From Plecoglossus altivelis (lineage: Eukaryota; Chordata; Actinopteri; Osmeriformes; Plecoglossidae): 64,000 nucleotides of DNA. Positions 1 through 39,261 of this stretch are shown in pieces (the stretch's first letter is position 1; the number at the start of each line of letters is the position of its first letter). The stretch covers positions 4,244,912 to 4,308,911 of the forward strand of contig BROE01000013.1 in the NCBI GenBank assembly GCA_036571765.1. The letters run 5' to 3'. The notes beneath the pieces are model-generated. The model was not told the origin of the DNA and ran no database searches. It worked only from the letters and a program-made list of their open reading frames with translations. Position numbers and translations under genes: made by a program.

Positions 1-833
1 CAGTGGCGCAAGTATAGTTGAACACCTTGAACACCCATGAAAACACGCCCACCCTCTTGTCTTTTAAGAGCCTTGAGTTGCTACACATCTCCTGAGCCCG
101 TTGCAGTGGACGTGCTTCTGATAGACAAAACTAAGAAAATACAGCAAGAAAAAAAAAAGAAAAAAAAGGGGTGGAGTGTAGCTCTGTGGTGTGGCCTCCA
201 GGGGCGCATGAGAGCAATTCAGCTCCGTCACAACAGACGGGTGTAGGTTGGATGCCGTCATCCGTGGTCTGGGTTTGACTGCATCACGTGACCCTTGTGA
301 CCACCTGATCCTCAGTTTTGCTCTGCAAGAGCTCGACCAGCTCTCAAAGACCAGCCAGACAGTGTTTCTCTGTTGCTCTACCCATGAACCAGCAGTGTTC
401 ACATAGACAGTAACATCTGACCCCCCCCCCCCCCCCCCCCCCCCGACCAAGAGGGGTGACCCGTGTGTTTGACAGGGGAAAGGGACGCCGCGCCAGGGTG
501 CGTCTCCCAAGTCACCTGACCAGCTTCTCCGTCCAATGCCTGCGCGGCGTAAGGAGTTAATGAGGATGCCCCGCCCCCCCCAACAGGCGGTAGATCCTGA
601 TCCAGAGCCGAGGCCCCAGCTTGTCCGTCTGTCAGAGTCGTTCTGGACGGACATCTTGGCAGGCTACAGAAAGAGAGGAGGCCCTGGGCTGATGGGATAG
701 GCTTGCAGAGGGAGAGAGACATCCCCCGCAGGTAGAGGAGAGGAAGGTAACTCTGGAGGAAGGGGCCCAGGAAGTGGCCAGGGGCCAGGAGCCAGGGCCG
801 ACACTCCCCCCTCCCTCCCCACAAACGGTGCTC
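1..833. other. 3' flank and probable 3' UTR of pde8a
   Basis: This follows the pde8a stop codon on the minus strand. It contains a 24-base C run at 421-444 and an A-rich stretch near 148-167. I found no convincing AATAAA on the minus strand here, so the transcript end may lie outside the window. Overlapping reading frames in this stretch are compositionally simple and not considered genes. Confidence 0.5.
421..444. repeat. poly(C) run, 24 bases
   Basis: Uninterrupted run of C on the plus strand (G on the minus, transcribed strand), about 390 bp beyond the pde8a stop codon. Confidence 0.9.
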
Positions 834-27653
<26,820 letters not shown>

Positions 27654-28834
27654 GCTTCAAACCCACTTCACACTATTTTTTGTTTCCCCAAGTGTTTTAC
27701 TTAGACCCGAATGTCATTCGTAATGGCCTTTGTCATCAGACGTCTTCTTTCTTGGATTAATCTTAACGTAAAAAGGTTCTAGCCAGTTTCCCTAGCATAA
27801 AGAAAGCATGAACAATATATATATAAATATAAAAATATATATATATCCTTCTCCCTCCTACAGCCTTACCAGGAAGCTCATTTCCTTTCTCTGTCCTTTA
27901 CATTAAGTTAATTGAAGATATTTTCCGAGCGGTTTGTTTTATCCTCGTACACATGAATCCCGCTATTCTTCAATTTTGCTGTTCAGATTCCATTGGCAAT
28001 GGATCCCTTACTCTGGTTCCTCTGGTTGTCTTCGTACCACATCATCATTTTCTCGTTTTAAACTTGACTCTTCTCAAGTAAACGTCAGCTTTCTTCAATT
28101 CATGCAATAGTTTTATCCATGTTCGTCCAATGCCACTACTGAAGCCGTCCTCCCCACCCAAAACCATCCAATTTTAATGGGGAGTTCTCTTTTCCTTTAA
28201 CAATCTGGTTACTTCAATTCAAGACATTGGCCACAAACCTGTTCTCACGACAGTTTGCTCCAGTCCTGAGCCGTTCATCACCAACAGGCTAAAATATTCA
28301 CACAGTATAGCATTCTTCTGATCAGTCGCTCCAATGTCAAGATTCTCCCATGCAACAAAATGACATTTAGTCTGACACAACACTCCATTTATCTACAGAA
28401 ATCACACAAATCGGGAAAAAAGAAATCTTGCTGTGAAATCGCCATTCAGACATCCGTTGTCAGATTGAAAAAGCTTCGCCACAGATCACAAACCCGGGTA
28501 AAAATGGGTTAGTGTATTATAGGCCCACGATTTTCCCTTTCTGAAAAAAAGATGTAGAGGCTGTCAAATCATATGTTGAGGTACCACCTCTGGTGAATGC
28601 AATCGCTTACAAAAACAAGACCGCGCCGCGTCCCCAAGTTTCGTGTTTCAAAAAGGAAGGCATGGGATTGATATTTATGAACGGATACGCAGAAAATAGC
28701 TACATAATAGGGTTTCTATTAGTCTTTTCTCTGCCTTCCTAGCGTTTGCCCTTCCAATTCTTCAGCACTGCTTGACAGCAGCACATCCAATAAAAGCACC
28801 CGCAAGGATTGACCTACAGCCTTTACTGACGTTA

Positions 28835-28842
28835 ATGCAAAT
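28835..28842. promoter_or_regulatory. Octamer (POU-factor) motif upstream of pde8a
   Basis: Perfect ATGCAAAT about 1.2 kb upstream of the pde8a start codon. The surrounding 28730-29000 is less AT-rich than its neighbours and includes CCAAT at about 28787. This is suggestive of promoter DNA only; a single 8-mer has little weight. Confidence 0.2.
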
Positions 28843-30947
28843 GAGCGCAACTCGGCTAATCAGCGTCGTCCTTGGCGCAGCTGGGTGGATCCCTCTTGCA
28901 GAGGGAACTTTGAAATGGCACAGAGAACATGGAAATTCAGCGGGTCTTTTGGGGGGTTCGTTTGAATGGAAGCGGGATAGAGTGTAGATGACTAAAGGGA
29001 TTGCGTCCCTTGCGTGTTTCGAAAGTTCTCCGTGAAATCGGGTTTCAAACAAGACAGACTAGCACACGTTAAACGTTAGTTGGATCGGTTCAGAATATAA
29101 CAAGATTGTCCCACACGCTAACACATGCAACTTGACTATTTGACTTACAGCCAACAGGTGTTCGCTCTCGTCATTATGTTTTACCTCCTTTTAACAACAG
29201 GATATTAGGCTCAGGATATCTAACCTTTACTGTAGAGGCCCATAGCCCAAGACAAGATAATGTCAGGTAATGTACTGTAGCCTAGAGAGCCGGAAACGTG
29301 CTAAAAATGCATTCATTTAAATGTTACAATTTCCATAATTTTTTTTTATCTATAAAGTTTGGTCATAAATTGAAGATAATTTGTCGGAAATATATAGCAT
29401 GCTTCCAACATAATACTGTTCATTCTCCACTGTTATGATGAGTAAGGTGTTCTGAAACAACTGTGTGCTTTGTTTTCATTCAGTATTTGAATAAATATTG
29501 AAATTTGAGGTCGCACACTAGGCTGCTTTAGGACTAGTTCTACGAGTATAGAGGTAGCAAAAAGGCATTCCCTACACACAGAACATTGAGCACATTCACA
29601 GAGTCACCTCATGCACTCCTTCCTGTCGCCTCTGTGATTGCAGTCTAGGTTCCACGTACACCGCGTGGAACCTTTGAAACTGTGGAGTCCAGGACACATA
29701 GAAGGGTCTCTAATCAAGTATCAAAAGCTTTTTCAGGGTAGAAATGTATGGACATTATGCAACATTATCTTTAGCGTGTCGTGTGTGGATTCGTCCAGGA
29801 GGTGGCGCTAGAGGACAGCTAATGGGTGGGATCACTTGTCTAACACTGTTTCCAAAACAACCAAATTAAGCAAGTGATTAATGTTTAATCCAGCTATGAA
29901 TATCAAAGTATATCTTATGTTATCATTAGTTTAGTCTAAACTACAGGACACATTCATACAACATACAGAAGGTGTAAACTGCATGCTCACGTATTTTACT
30001 ACACGGAATAAAAATATCCACAAACTATTTGCCAAAAGCCATAGATCAGGGCCTCATACATTAATTTCAGTTCACTGATATTTGACATAAGATCTTGCTC
30101 TAAACCTTTTATTTTTTACTTGTATTGGTGTTCAGTGTATATTGGAGCCTAAAACCTACTTTGTAATGTTGGAGATTGTTTTTGACCCGTTTCATACATA
30201 TCTGAAATTCGATGATTTCTCTCATCTGTACTGAGTTTGACCGCACCGAGGACTCCCATTGTTTACTTCATGGCAAGAACAAGTATTTGTTCATTGGAAG
30301 CTTTTTAAAGGTCTAAAGAATGGTAGACCGCATACATTCAACCATCCTGAGAGACTTTGGCCTTTGTAGGCACTTAAAACTGGTTCAGATTAAACACCCT
30401 AACCCTACCAATCACTTGGGCCTGTTCTGCATTGGATTAAGATCTGTTGTGGCGATAAAAACACACTTTAGTAAATAGCACTGTTATTCCAGTCAACACC
30501 TATAGAACTCCTAATATAAGAATGCAACTGAAGCCAGTAACATGACAGTCTTGAGAGGGGCAACTAATTGTAATATCCTAAACCTATGTTTACTGTAACG
30601 TTTTTTTTAGCAGTTTGGGCTAGAATTAGAGTTGTGTAGCGCACTGTAACGTAGGCAGTGACTAAATTATTAATGTTTCACAATTTTGAGGTTATTCAAT
30701 GGCATCACGATTTAGCTCGTGGTTGAATTCCCAAGAGCTTTAGTGTGGTCAGGCTGGCACCAGCTAATGCTGGCTGGTGTGATGGGGTAAAGCTGGTGGG
30801 CACCCGAGATGCCAGCTCACAGCTGTGGTTGGGAGTGAGATCATGTCTATAAACGGACCGCACTGATGACTTTTTAAAAACGTAAAAAAAAAAAAAAAAA
30901 AAGTGCCCGATATCAACCTGATGTGCCACACAAGGCAATTAGCAGCT

Positions 30948-31139
30948 ACATTGACACAAACAACAAACTCGAATGTGATTTCTATTGAACATAGCCCACC
31001 ATCAAAGACAGTGGTTTGACTTGAAGAGGAACATGTGTTTTTAACATTGACACGAACAACAAACTCGACTGTGATTTCTATTGAACATAGCCCACCATCA
31101 AAGACAGTGGTTTGACTTGAAGAGGAACATGTGTTTTTA
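30948..31139. repeat. 96-bp direct tandem duplication
   Basis: Two adjacent copies, 30948-31043 and 31044-31139, each starting ACATTGACAC and ending before TTTTTA; I see about two mismatches. The near identity implies a recent duplication. Confidence 0.9.
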
Positions 31140-31838
31140 TTCTATTTGAATAGACCTATTGGTCTTAAGGCCTGTCTGTGAACTGAATCATTTTACAACT
31201 GACGTAATACAATCGGATCTACTGCTGGTCAAATCTACTATCTAGATTTCGTGCAGGACATGCACGCACATCATCAAACACATATTCATAACCCACTGTT
31301 ATCAGATGAGTGCATTACAATTATGTGCGAGGAATTATAGAGTAGATTACTTCACATGGCTTATCCTCAACGTCGGTTGCTGTACCAGACAGGGCAATAC
31401 CCCAACCGACGCAACAATACTTCTTCGTCACGTCAGACAGGTTAATAATCAACAATTCATATCAGGAGTTAAATATGGGCAGTACACTTGTGATAAGACT
31501 GTTGGCAGAGCTATATTACTGTATTGTATATGGTTGACCATTAAACCTGAAATTGATCAACTAAATACGCTTGTGAGGACTGAAGCCACTAAAATCAATA
31601 TAGCCCACACCCAACAAATAACATGACAAACTTGTCGTATAAATTACAGTTTACTGCCCCTGAACTGCAACTGAAAATGTGTCTCACTGTAGATGGGTGC
31701 TTGAAATGACCTAACTCTAATCGTATTAGCAGGATGTATTCGCATTGTCCTGGAGGCAGTAGTCCTCCTCGCCAACTGTCAACTTTCACTCACCTGGCCA
31801 CGTTTCCTCAGTCATAAAATAAATAGGCTTTTACTTAC

Positions 31839-31898
31839 CTCAAGCTGCGGTCCATTCTTCAAGTGTTCTCCAACACCTCTTCGATTGATGCTTTCCAT
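31839..31898 (-). other. Candidate alternative first exon of pde8a
   Basis: On the minus strand an ATG at 31898 opens 20 codons (MESINRRGVGEHLKNGPQLE) that end exactly at a strong donor, GAG followed by GTAAGT (exon end 31839). The phase is 0, the same as the donor of pde8a exon 1, so splicing to the exon at 13550-13606 would stay in frame. An in-frame stop lies upstream of the ATG. It could be an alternative promoter exon, a 5' UTR exon or chance; I do not recognise the peptide. Confidence 0.3.
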
Positions 31899-33354
31899 TT
31901 CAAACCCAGCAAGTCCAAAGCATGGTGTTACAGTTATTCATTCATAAGTCCGTTAACTATTTATTTATTCATTCATCCATTCATACTAAATGATAGCGTC
32001 TGCAGCCGAAGGCTTTTTCTCAGATCAAAATGGTAATGAATAATCTGGGCAAAGGCTCAGTCTTCTCGGTTCTCCCTGCAGTTCAACATCCAACCTGTTG
32101 AAACATGAGGGTCTTACCCCAGCGTTGAGGGAAAGTATTAAGTTTTGTTTGGAAAGACGCTGTTACCCATAACAGTCGATCGAGTGCGCTCCTTCCACTT
32201 TACTGTATAGTCTTCTGTGTGTCTCGGCTCAGGCAGAATTATAACCACTCTGCCGAATGTTCTTGGCGTGGTCTGTTGTAAGATCGTGTTTTGAGGTATT
32301 GGTACAATAATAATACATGAGGCAATTTTTTGTTTGTCTGTTTACTCGTTAAATGCGCACCTTCAATACAACAACATTTACCGTACGTTATCGCCTGTAG
32401 CTACGCATCCTACATTGCCGTTTGAAACATCTTCGGGGGCTACTAGCAATTATTGATCAGTTCAATTTCATACGATCACAAGCTTTACTAATTATGCTGC
32501 GGATCAATCGATTGTTTATTTAAAATTAAAAGGATGGCAGCAGAAACATTATGAAACCCATTAAACATTTTGTACTATGCGACCACAGAAGCAGCATAGC
32601 GGTTCACTGATGACTAGCATATTACTGGCTCAGAATTGCTTTTGTAGAACATAGCAGAGGCAAAAGTTATACAATATCTGATATGGACCTCATACTGTAC
32701 TATAGGACATAAAATGCGTATTAATGGGAAACATGAAAAGTATATAAGCCCAATAGTAATAATAGTGTAAGAAAAAACATAAATAAAAAACTGTTTTGTT
32801 TAATTATTTTCTATACAAAATAGAATACCTGAGAGAAAGAGAAATTAATAAATGTTCAATGACCAACTATAACAACTTTGACACATATTTTAGAAAAAAA
32901 AAATCTTTAAAATATCATGGCAACATCAATTGAAAATACAGAGAATACAATGTAATTGAGGTTTCAGAAGGAGGTCGCTTGCTGGTGTCACAAGCATCTC
33001 CACTTTCTTAATTCAAGCTTAATGACATTTCCATACCAGACGTGCACTCTGCCACCGACACATTGACCATCTGATGTTACACCAGCCATTTTGGATGGGT
33101 CGCTAATTCACAATAGCCAAGCCAGAAATGCAGTAATTATTGAGATGACTGATGATAAATATTTTCCGTTGTCGTGTTTTGTCATAAAAAAATCTTTCAA
33201 CAAAAGCTTTTTTCTCTCTCTCGCTAAGGCACTGTCATGCACAGCACTGTTAAATCAACATACAAGATCATTATAGGACAACCCAACTGTATTGAGTGCT
33301 GTCGGTTGGATTCAACCTTACAAGCTCAATAAAAACTGCCTGTTTCTGGCAAGG

Positions 33355-36300
33355 TCAGTGAAAATAGGACTGCAGGGTACCACGGCGACGCACGTCGGTT
33401 GTCCAGCAATGAAAACCACCGCCCAGGGAGTTGGCATGACGAATGTTCACTTTGATGGTTTTGATGCCTGGTAGAGGAAAACATGTCAATCATCTCTCAG
33501 AACTGTGAAGTCGATGACATGGAAAGAACAAGAGCGATCCTTTCAAATGCACACGTACTAACAAGATAGGCAGTTGAGGTATAAGAGAGCGTGAACTTAC
33601 CAAGGTTCTCAAACATTTTGTGAATGGTGTGTTCGTTGGCATCCACCATGACTCGCTTCTCTCCCAGCATTAAGACATTCATAGAAAGCCACTTGGAGGA
33701 CATCCACAGTGGATGATCTGTGAGGAAGGACCATTTTTACAGTTCACAATGTTGCTACATCACTAATGTGATTTAACATCACATAATCATAAACAAACCC
33801 TAATCCTCTATCGTAGGATGGGCTGTCGAACACCTTCATCCCCACTGTTGAATGGTTGAAGGGTTTACAGTAGAATATCATATAGGTAACACGTATGCAT
33901 CAATGTATGAGACACGTACCGTCAGGAATCAGAGGGGTTGGCGGTTTCACAACGGTCCAGCCGGCCTTCTTGAACATATCGACCTTAGACAAACCCCAAA
34001 GAGGTTAGTATAAGTGCAGGTATTTTCTGCATCCTGTCACTAGGGGGCGGTGTAAGACAAAATGCATGTTCGGGGAGAGTTGACAGCGTGGACTGAGGTT
34101 GGTAGGTCTATTTTGTCTATCTGTTCTGTTTTTGTCCCTCATGTGTATCCACTCATCTCACCTGGCGACAGGGTCGGTCTGGATTGGACAGCACCAGGCC
34201 TGGCCCGATGATGTTGAAGGTGGCATCAATGTGCATGGGGTTGGGGTCCTTGAACGAGATGATGTGGACGTTGTAGTCCGGGGCAAGATGGCGTCGCATC
34301 CACTCGATCCCCATGTAGTTAGTAACCTTCGCATTGAGGGGGAGGAGGGGGGGAGGGAGGAGGGGGAGGGAGGAGACGTTTGTGAATAAACAAGGTTCAC
34401 CCCGACGCTACAGTGAGGCTGTGTTCTGCAAACGAGGGAATGCATGGAGGCGTCCGAGGCCCCGGATGTAATTGCAGTAATTAGTGTGTAGCTGGGGATG
34501 CTTCGTGAGATTAGACAACACTGGCAGAAACACAAAGAGACCAGTGAAGCTCTTCCCTGAAGCACAGTATTCCACTGTAATGGTTCTTCGCATCAACAGC
34601 TGATCTAATTGTGCCCTTCCAAGTGCTTTTTTCTGAACTTTACCCATTGATAAGAGTGGATCACCCTCATAGATCACGTCAACATGAGACCAGGAGTGGA
34701 TCACCCTCATAGATCACGTCAACATGAGACCAGGAGTGGATCACCTTCATAGATCCCGGTCAACATGAGACCATAACAGGGAGAGGACCTACCTGGCTCC
34801 TCTGGACAAACAGATCCCTTCCTGCTCTGATGAAATCAGCGGCATCGAAACAGGGCTCGTGCTCAGTGGTGACAAACTTCCCCTGGGCGGCCAGCTTGTG
34901 TCTGTCCTCCACAGTTCGGATAGGGTAGTCCTGGAGGGACAAACAACAGCAACGGAACAAGAGAGCTGAAACAACATCTCAACTGTGGTCACTTCAATGC
35001 CATCTCGGAACGGTCAACCCTGAAGCAATAGCAAAACAGCCATATGGTTTATCTTCTAATGCGATAGGATTGTAATTTGGGGTACGACCCAACTGAGAGA
35101 GCCTACCTGATCGTAGAGGTCGTCAGACATAGTGGGCTTGGGAGCAGTGGTCCATTTAGCTCCTTTTCTGAAGTACTCCTTGATCAGGGGCCTGTAGGCC
35201 CGGTACTCAAAGAAACGCGCTCTCCAGGCCATGGGGGCCTCGATAATCTCATTGCCTACAACCATGAGGATGTCCCTGGGCATTGCTGCATACATACCTG
35301 CATGAATAGAGAAAGAGAGAATCAAACACTTTGTACGTTTCTACGACGGAAAAAATGTAATGAAGTGTAGTTACCTTCAAATTGTTTGATTTTAGAGGTT
35401 TAAAAAAAACTATGGCTGTCACCTGTTGATGTAAAGTCTGGAGTTTTGTATTCAAATGACCAGTCAAGGGGTTCTGGCCTCTGAACAGTAACTCCCTCCA
35501 GACGAAGAATATTGCACATTTCCTCAATTTCAGCAACAGCTTTCTTCAAGTGGTCCTCAGGAAATGTTTGGCCCCCATACTTCTGGTAGAAGGGCCAATG
35601 CTTTTCGTATGTGTTAGCCTGGCCAAAAAGGTTTTCTGTGGATTACTAAACACACCTGGAAATACCAACCACTCCTTTTATAAACAGAGTGTCTTCCTCA
35701 GACATTTTAAAATTGTATTATTTTACATTAATTCATTATTTTACATTTATCCATTCATTCAAACACATTTCATTGTGATTGAAAGAATGAATGAATGGAT
35801 TATTTGACTTGTTCTACAGTCGATGCAAGTCTTAAAATGGTATGCAAAAACGTCAACCATGTCAGAAAAGCTCAGCCTGCTTACCTTCACCTCGACGGTA
35901 AAGGGCGGCACACGGGCGTTTTCAGCACGACCTACGATGACCTCCTCAAGAGGATCCCATTCATTGTAGGCACAGACAGGACACTCGTGCTGCACAGCCT
36001 CAGTAACAACTTCATCTTCCACCACCTGTGTGTGTGGCTGTGCAGCTGAACTTGAGGTGCTCTGGAACGCACCCTGCACCCAACCAGTCACAGCTCGTCC
36101 AAGCTGAGAACAGAAACAGACACTGTGGTTACACTGGGAATGATGGATGATAGCCAGGCCAATTACCGGGACAGGACCTTATGATATTTCTTGCAGGGCA
36201 GAAACGGGAAGCAGAAATAAGCAGTAGTTTCACCATTTAATGTTAGTTTATTTAAAAAGTATTTATTGGGGTAGGCTAATAGCTGTTTTACCAGGTTGAT

Positions 36301-37091
36301 GTAAACTTTTACATTTTCACAAACTGTAGATCAATTTGATCCCAAATCTATCTAAATAAAAAGATAAAATACTGTTCAGGGAGTTTAATTAGTTCAATTA
36401 TAGATCAATTCGTTTAATTGTAGTCACTTTTTATTCATATTTTTTATGGTAATTGTCTCAAGAAGTATTGATAAAAGAGATACAGTGCCTGGCCATGTAA
36501 CGGGAAAAGCTTGAACTAAGGAGGCTTGCTTTAGAGCCAAAACGTCGGCTCCCTGTCCGAGCTTCTATCTTCAGCCAGATACGATTTCAAGGTTTCTGTG
36601 GGCGCATGAGCGCGTGTGTCACTGAGTTTGAGAGTTTAGCAGCTGTGCACTGTCACTCAGCACTAACCTATCCCGCGAAAAAAAGCTGATGGTTACATTC
36701 TTTTCACCCTTTCCCCCAAACTTGGGCTCCTTCTTAGATATGCAGTAGTTTGGCAATCTTTGTGCAATCTTTTGCATTTTTCGCATAGGGAGGCTATTTC
36801 AGGTTGTAATTAGACGTTGATTCAAAGCTGTAATTTGTAGAGTGGATTTTTTTTTGTGGTTAAATCCATGAAAAAGGAAACCCATTCCACAATCCAGTTT
36901 AAAACATGATGACATCGAGCTGTTTCTGCGCACTCCGGATGCGCGTTTTTTTATTCATGTATTTGGTTTTTGTAAATTTGCAAATAAAAGCAATATAATA
37001 AAGGACATAACTTAATACCAACCATAGCTCCGATCAGGTGGGCAGCCTCGGCACCCCTGCTACCTCCTCTTAGACACCTTACACGTAGCAT
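33355..37091 (-). CDS. gatm: Glycine amidinotransferase, mitochondrial (9 exons, complete)
   Basis: L-arginine:glycine amidinotransferase (AGAT) transfers the amidino group of arginine to glycine, giving guanidinoacetate and ornithine, the first step of creatine synthesis, in the mitochondrial intermembrane space. Exons: 37023-37091, 35885-36103, 35423-35618, 35107-35297, 34793-34930, 34162-34326, 33920-33983, 33601-33717, 33355-33467 (stop 33355-33357). All phases join; 423 residues, the same length as the human enzyme. The start MLRVRCLRGGSRGAEA is the conserved basic targeting peptide (about residues 1-43). Catalytic residues keep human numbering: Asp254 in CFDAADF, His303 in NPMHIDATF, Cys407 in GGGFHCWTTDV. 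The first donor (ATG|GTTGGT) is weak but fits the family exon boundary. No truncation or frameshift. Divergent from slc27a2 copy 1. Confidence 0.97.
34654..34772. repeat. 40-bp tandem repeat, about 3 copies, in gatm intron 5
   Basis: GAGTGGATCACC recurs at 34654, 34694 and 34734, the third copy slightly diverged. It ends about 20 bp from the donor of the exon at 34793-34930. Confidence 0.9.
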
Positions 37092-37205
37092 CGTCCGACC
37101 TGATTATTAAAGTTATTTGATCAATCCTAGAGGCAGCTTCGTGGTAGCTCAACGTCCTCCTCTCACTTCTGAGAATGAATGAAGACGCCCCAGTTCAGGC
37201 TTAGC

Positions 37206-37211
37206 TTTATA
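37206..37211 (-). promoter_or_regulatory. TATA box of gatm
   Basis: On the minus strand TATAAAG lies 115 bp upstream of the gatm ATG, a spacing that gives a 5' UTR of roughly 85 nt if initiation is 30 bp downstream. Inferred from motif and position only. Confidence 0.55.
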
Positions 37212-38175
37212 GCACCTCGTCTTATTGGCCCGCTGTTACAAGTTGTAGGACTGGGGCAACGTGACTGAAGAAAAATGCACCCTGAAACATTATCCCTTAC
37301 GACAGCACATTCTTATCATCTTCACGCGCAATCGGTTCTCCTTCTTGGATTAAGTATGCACATTCGAGTCACTGGACAAATTTGGCGCAGGGTCTGCATC
37401 ATCTGCTCGAGACCTATATTCTCCAAATTGTCAGAAAAGCCGTTGCTTTTTATTTAGGTTCGACGAAAAAGCTTTTATTAGGCTTTTTATATTATACCTA
37501 ATAATATCATCAGACTGAAAACATATATTTCTGAAATAGAACCTCAAATGTGTATGTTTAAAGTTGGAAAAAAACGTAAATTTAGGCTTAAATAGAGTGG
37601 CTAATTTAAATTTGACTTGATGTGTAGCCTAATGCAGTAGCCTACGTTAAAAAGTGGGTAGTGGTCTACATTACCTTTCATATCTCACACACATTCAGGG
37701 TGCAAATGAGTTCACGTTATCACTGGAAGTGATATAATGCAATAACCGCCACACTCACTTTACACATTACAATTTTTAATATTTACTTCATGATCAGTAG
37801 CCTAGCTGGGTTCATTTTTTGGGTTAGCCTACGCGTCTCAGCACTTGACAATACACGATGCACTGCTAAAATGACCTAAATTAAAAAGGTACATTTACTG
37901 TAAACTATTAATGGCCTCAGAGAACGCTGAGACGACCAATCGAAAAGATAGCGCCAGCTGTTGAGAGCCACATGTTTCACTGGCCTGTGTTCCTATCTTT
38001 GTGTTGTGCAAGCATGACCTCATTGACCGCTGACAGGGGCCTACTTTCAGAAGCCGTGGGGGAGGCTTCAAAGGTCACAGATGCAAGAATGAAACACGAT
38101 TGGAATTATTTGAGTTATTCTAGAACCATGTTCCTATCCCATGCACAGGTAAACAAATCCATAGACATTATCTTC

Positions 38176-38443
38176 TAACCCTTGTGCTCTCTTTGTATTC
38201 TGCAACTCACCCTGTCCTAAAGGTCAAAAAGGCCTCACCTTGAAATAAAGCAGGTTAATTATATTGTTACCCTGTACCCTATTGGGCACTGAAATGTGCA
38301 GCCATGCTGCACATGAATCAGAAAGATTTCATTTAGTCTGAGTTCAATCAAACACATCTAAATGTCTCATTGTGGGTGTGCATGTGTGCGCATTTAACAT
38401 AGTTTCGGGTCATTCTGAGCCCCGAAGAGAGCAACGAGGGTTA
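38176..38443. mobile_element. MITE-like element with terminal inverted repeats
   Basis: The left end TAACCCTTGTGCTCTCTT and the right end, read in reverse complement, TTAACCCTCGTTGCTCTCTT form imperfect inverted repeats about 230 bp apart; there is no internal coding capacity. The ends resemble those of the hairpin element at 60172-60264. This fits a non-autonomous DNA transposon of a type common in fish; the superfamily is not assigned. Confidence 0.5.
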
Positions 38444-39254
38444 AGCAGAATCAGCTAAATTCATCGACGTTTGCATAAACAAGAAATTGACTGTCAGTAT
38501 GGAGCCTACATACCACCTATCTACAGCATCAGTCCTGAATGACTCTCTTACTATTGCAAAGCCATATAAAGCGCTCCTGCTATCTAACCCTGAGCCAAGG
38601 GAGTTTGACGAGTTGAATCTCGAATGATTGATAGCAGGAAGCTTATACACACTGCCAACCATTGACATTAAGCATATCCAGCGTCTGAACTTGATCTGGG
38701 TCCCACATGCGTGCTCTTTTGCTGCTAAAGGTTTGAGAGGTCTGATGACGTATACCAGGCCTGAAAATCCTTTCAGGTCTGACGGATATGTTTTCAATAT
38801 TCCTGTTCTGGTTCTGGAATAAGGAGTAGTATGCGTACTCGATGTACTCTAAAGTAAGACATGAATGGAATTTTAAAAATACTCTCAAAACTGTGCAACA
38901 CAATTGTAATTACATTCAGTTAATTTGTTTTCGCAAACATGTCAATCCAAAGCGGTATTGCATAAATTACATACGTAAGCATCCTATTTGATAGGCCTAA
39001 TTACACGTCGAACCATTGGAAGCGCCGAATCCTTACATATGCTCAAATTGCTTTTCAGAGAAACAATCTCAGGTTTCCCCAATAAACAACAGGCTCAATG
39101 CCCCGCCCTCAACAAACCCATCAAACAGTTTCGTCATTTCTAAACATTCCGCAGACCGGAGAATGGCCCGTCTGGAGTGCGCCGATTTGCAAAACAGATT
39201 CTTATCTTTAGCACAGTGAAATTGGCCTATCACGATCGAAAAGACTCGAAGCTT

Positions 39255-39260
39255 ATGTAA
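39255..39260 (+). promoter_or_regulatory. Start-stop uORF before slc27a2 copy 1
   Basis: ATGTAA (an ATG followed at once by a stop) ends one base before the A that precedes the main ATG at 39262. If present in the mRNA, this minimal uORF would be met by scanning ribosomes immediately before the true start and could lower translation. The arrangement is seen directly; the effect is inferred. Confidence 0.4.
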
Positions 39261-39261
39261 A

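Larger units (their letters stand above)
27654..33354. other. Non-coding interval between pde8a and gatm
   Basis: It holds the upstream region of pde8a (minus strand, from 27654) and the 3' flank of gatm (ending at 33354). Features seen: an AT-rich tract near 27820-27850, a perfect octamer ATGCAAAT at 28835-28842, a 96-bp tandem duplication at 30948-31139 and a possible alternative first exon at 31839-31898. No other convincing coding exon was found. A candidate AATAAA for gatm on the minus strand is at 32515-32520. Confidence 0.6.
37092..39261. other. Divergent intergenic region, gatm / slc27a2 copy 1
   Basis: 2.2 kb between the start codons of two oppositely transcribed genes, so it must hold both promoters. 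The gatm end has a TATA box; the slc27a2 end shows none. The middle contains a 268-bp element with inverted ends (38176-38443). No coding exon recognised. Confidence 0.6.

Noticed and set aside
28762..29052. 96-codon minus-strand open frame upstream of pde8a
   Set aside because: Cysteine/arginine-rich without motif or family resemblance; the region looks more like promoter DNA.
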